Source: an uncultured Bacilli bacterium (GTDB lineage Bacteria; Bacillota_I; Bacilli_A; RF39; UBA660). Taken from it: a stretch of DNA of 5,463 nt. Made by a program: the position numbers and the translations under genes. Positions within the stretch are counted from its first letter, which is position 1, and each line of letters opens with the position of its first letter. The notes beneath the pieces were generated by a model that saw only the letters and a program-made list of their open reading frames with translations, made no database searches and was not told the DNA's origin. This document shows, piece after piece, positions 4,833 to 5,463 of this stretch. The DNA is taken from the NCBI GenBank assembly GCA_910587535.1, contig CAJUKM010000007.1, forward strand, positions 1 through 5,463. Direction: 5' to 3'.

Positions 4833-4861
4833 ATTAAGGCCTTTTTCTGTCGACAAGTAAA
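4833..4861 (-). promoter_or_regulatory. Candidate promoter of the helicase operon
   Basis: On the minus strand, TTTACT (complement of 4856-4861) is separated by 17 bp from CTTAAT (complement of 4833-4838). Each box matches four of six consensus bases. Transcription would start near 4826, just ahead of the GAGGAG site. The spacer contains the palindrome TGTCGACA (4848-4855), a natural place for a repressor. This is the best spaced pair I can find upstream of the operon, but it is moderate. Confidence 0.35.
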
Positions 4862-4907
4862 TAGTAACACAATTTTTAGTATTTAAAAATCGCTATTTCT
4901 GTTGACA
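4844..4907. promoter_or_regulatory. Two TTTCTGTYGACA boxes in the divergent control region
   Basis: TTTCTGTCGACA (4844-4855) and TTTCTGTTGACA (4896-4907) differ at one base and lie 52 bp apart, about five helical turns, in the same orientation. The right box includes the -35 hexamer of the rightward promoter. The left box lies in the spacer of the candidate leftward promoter. The core TGTCGACA is a perfect palindrome. They could be operators through which one regulator controls both transcription units. Confidence 0.5.
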
Positions 4908-4930
4908 TAAAACGATTTGAGTATTATAAT
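4902..4930 (+). promoter_or_regulatory. Consensus sigma-A promoter of the XRE regulator
   Basis: TTGACA (4902-4907), a 17-bp spacer and TATAAT (4925-4930) match the vegetative consensus at every position. The expected start is near 4937, leaving a leader of about 23 nt with AAAGG 9 nt before the ATG at 4960. Such a strong promoter usually needs repression, and the -10 lies inside an inverted repeat. Confidence 0.9.
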
Positions 4931-4943
4931 AATAATACTCAAA
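4916..4943. promoter_or_regulatory. Operator-like perfect inverted repeat over the -10 box
   Basis: TTTGAGTATTAT (4916-4927) is followed by a 4-bp centre and its exact reverse complement (4932-4943). It covers the -10 hexamer and the expected transcription start, so a bound dimer would block RNA polymerase. The obvious candidate is the XRE protein encoded directly downstream (autorepression). T-tract spacing and position argue against a terminator. Confidence 0.72.
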
Positions 4944-4959
4944 AGAAAGGAAAATAAGT

Positions 4960-5463
4960 ATGCCTAAATTTGAAAGTATGAATACTCCAGAAAGATTAAA
5001 ATATTTAAGAGTTGAAAGGGATAATAATTCTACCCAACATGACCTTTATTTTAAATTACTTGGTATGGCTCATAAGATTAAAGAGTCTAAGGCGTTAGAT
5101 TACCCAAAACAAACAATTTATAGGCTAGAAAAGGGATTAACTGAACTGCCACCCGAATTTGCATTAGCATATTCCAAATATTTTAATGTATCCTTAGATT
5201 TTTTATATTGCAATACTGATTATATAAATGTTGGATATGATGAAGTTAAGGAAAAACTTGGCCTATCAGATTTTGCCTTAAATAAATTAGTGCATATGAA
5301 AAAAAATGAACAGGAAAAAAAGGCACTTTCTGTTTTAGATTGCCTATTATCATCTGCTAATTCAAATAATTTAATTGATTTATTAAATGCAATATATAGT
5401 CATAGGGATATAGCTATTAAAAATATTGTAAGTCAATATAGTGGAAATGTTTTTGTAAATAGT
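4960..5463 (+). CDS. XRE (Cro/CI) family transcriptional regulator, 3' end outside window
   Basis: An open frame of 168 codons from the ATG at 4960, running off the window with no stop. The N-terminal half is a helix-turn-helix domain of the Cro/CI type. Helix 1 is around PERLKYLRVERD (10-21). The recognition region is around PKQTIYRLEKG (49-59), and the typical closing segment PPEFALAYSKYFNVSLDFLYC (64-84) follows, where Cro/CI-like proteins have a helix plus VS.DYLL. Between helix 1 and the recognition helix there is a longer loop than usual (about residues 22-48). Residues about 95-168 (helical, charged then Leu/Ile-rich) are a separate region, probably for dimerisation or ligand sensing, without a recognised motif. 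It is transcribed from a consensus promoter whose -10 lies in a palindrome, and it is divergent from the helicase operon. Autorepression and control of replication genes are the likely role by analogy with plasmid and phage repressors. Confidence 0.82.
   Translation, partial: MPKFESMNTPERLKYLRVERDNNSTQHDLYFKLLGMAHKIKESKALDYPKQTIYRLEKGLTELPPEFALAYSKYFNVSLDFLYCNTDYINVGYDEVKEKLGLSDFALNKLVHMKKNEQEKKALSVLDCLLSSANSNNLIDLLNAIYSHRDIAIKNIVSQYSGNVFVNS

Overview
The window is AT-rich DNA (roughly 30% GC by eye) with strong AGGAGG-type ribosome binding sites and consensus sigma-A promoters, which points to a low-GC Firmicute. The gene set (a short SSB, an RNase J-like nuclease, a ClpP-like protease, a P4/D5-type replicative helicase and a Cro/CI-type regulator) suggests a plasmid, phage or phage-plasmid rather than core chromosome. 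No structural phage genes, tRNA, rRNA, transposase or CRISPR array is visible, so the type of element cannot be settled from this window.

Layout. Positions 14-2129 hold a tight rightward operon: a single-stranded DNA-binding protein without the usual acidic tail, a metallo-beta-lactamase-fold protein with RNase J-like motifs, and a ClpP family serine protease with an intact Ser-His-Asp triad but an unusual Lys-rich N-terminus. Positions 2130-3206 contain no credible protein gene. Most of this is best explained as one large structured RNA on the + strand (about 2137-2949). It has several nested hairpins in the 5' third, one capped by a GCGA (GNRA) tetraloop, then an A-rich, C-depleted linker of about 170 nt, then a long intrinsic terminator ending in seven Ts. 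An exact 26-bp direct repeat (2134-2159 and 3051-3076) brackets this region, as if the RNA were carried as a cassette between clpP and the terminators of the opposing operon.

Positions 3078-4768 hold a leftward operon ending in two tandem terminator hairpins of similar design. Its genes are two small unknown proteins followed by an SF3/D5-type helicase, with overlapping reading frames and strong Shine-Dalgarno sites. The helicase has no primase domain. Positions 4769-4959 form a divergent control region with a perfect TTGACA-N17-TATAAT promoter facing right. That promoter's -10 box lies inside a perfect 12+12 bp inverted repeat, and two TTTCTGTYGACA boxes sit one near each candidate promoter. 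Position 4960 to the window end is an XRE-family regulator, cut off by the window edge.

Reading as a whole (inference): the helicase operon and its divergent regulator look like the replication and copy-control part of a mobile replicon. The ssb-nuclease-protease operon looks like an accessory maintenance module next to an apparently undescribed or GOLLD/ROOL-like large RNA. That RNA is the most interesting object in the window.
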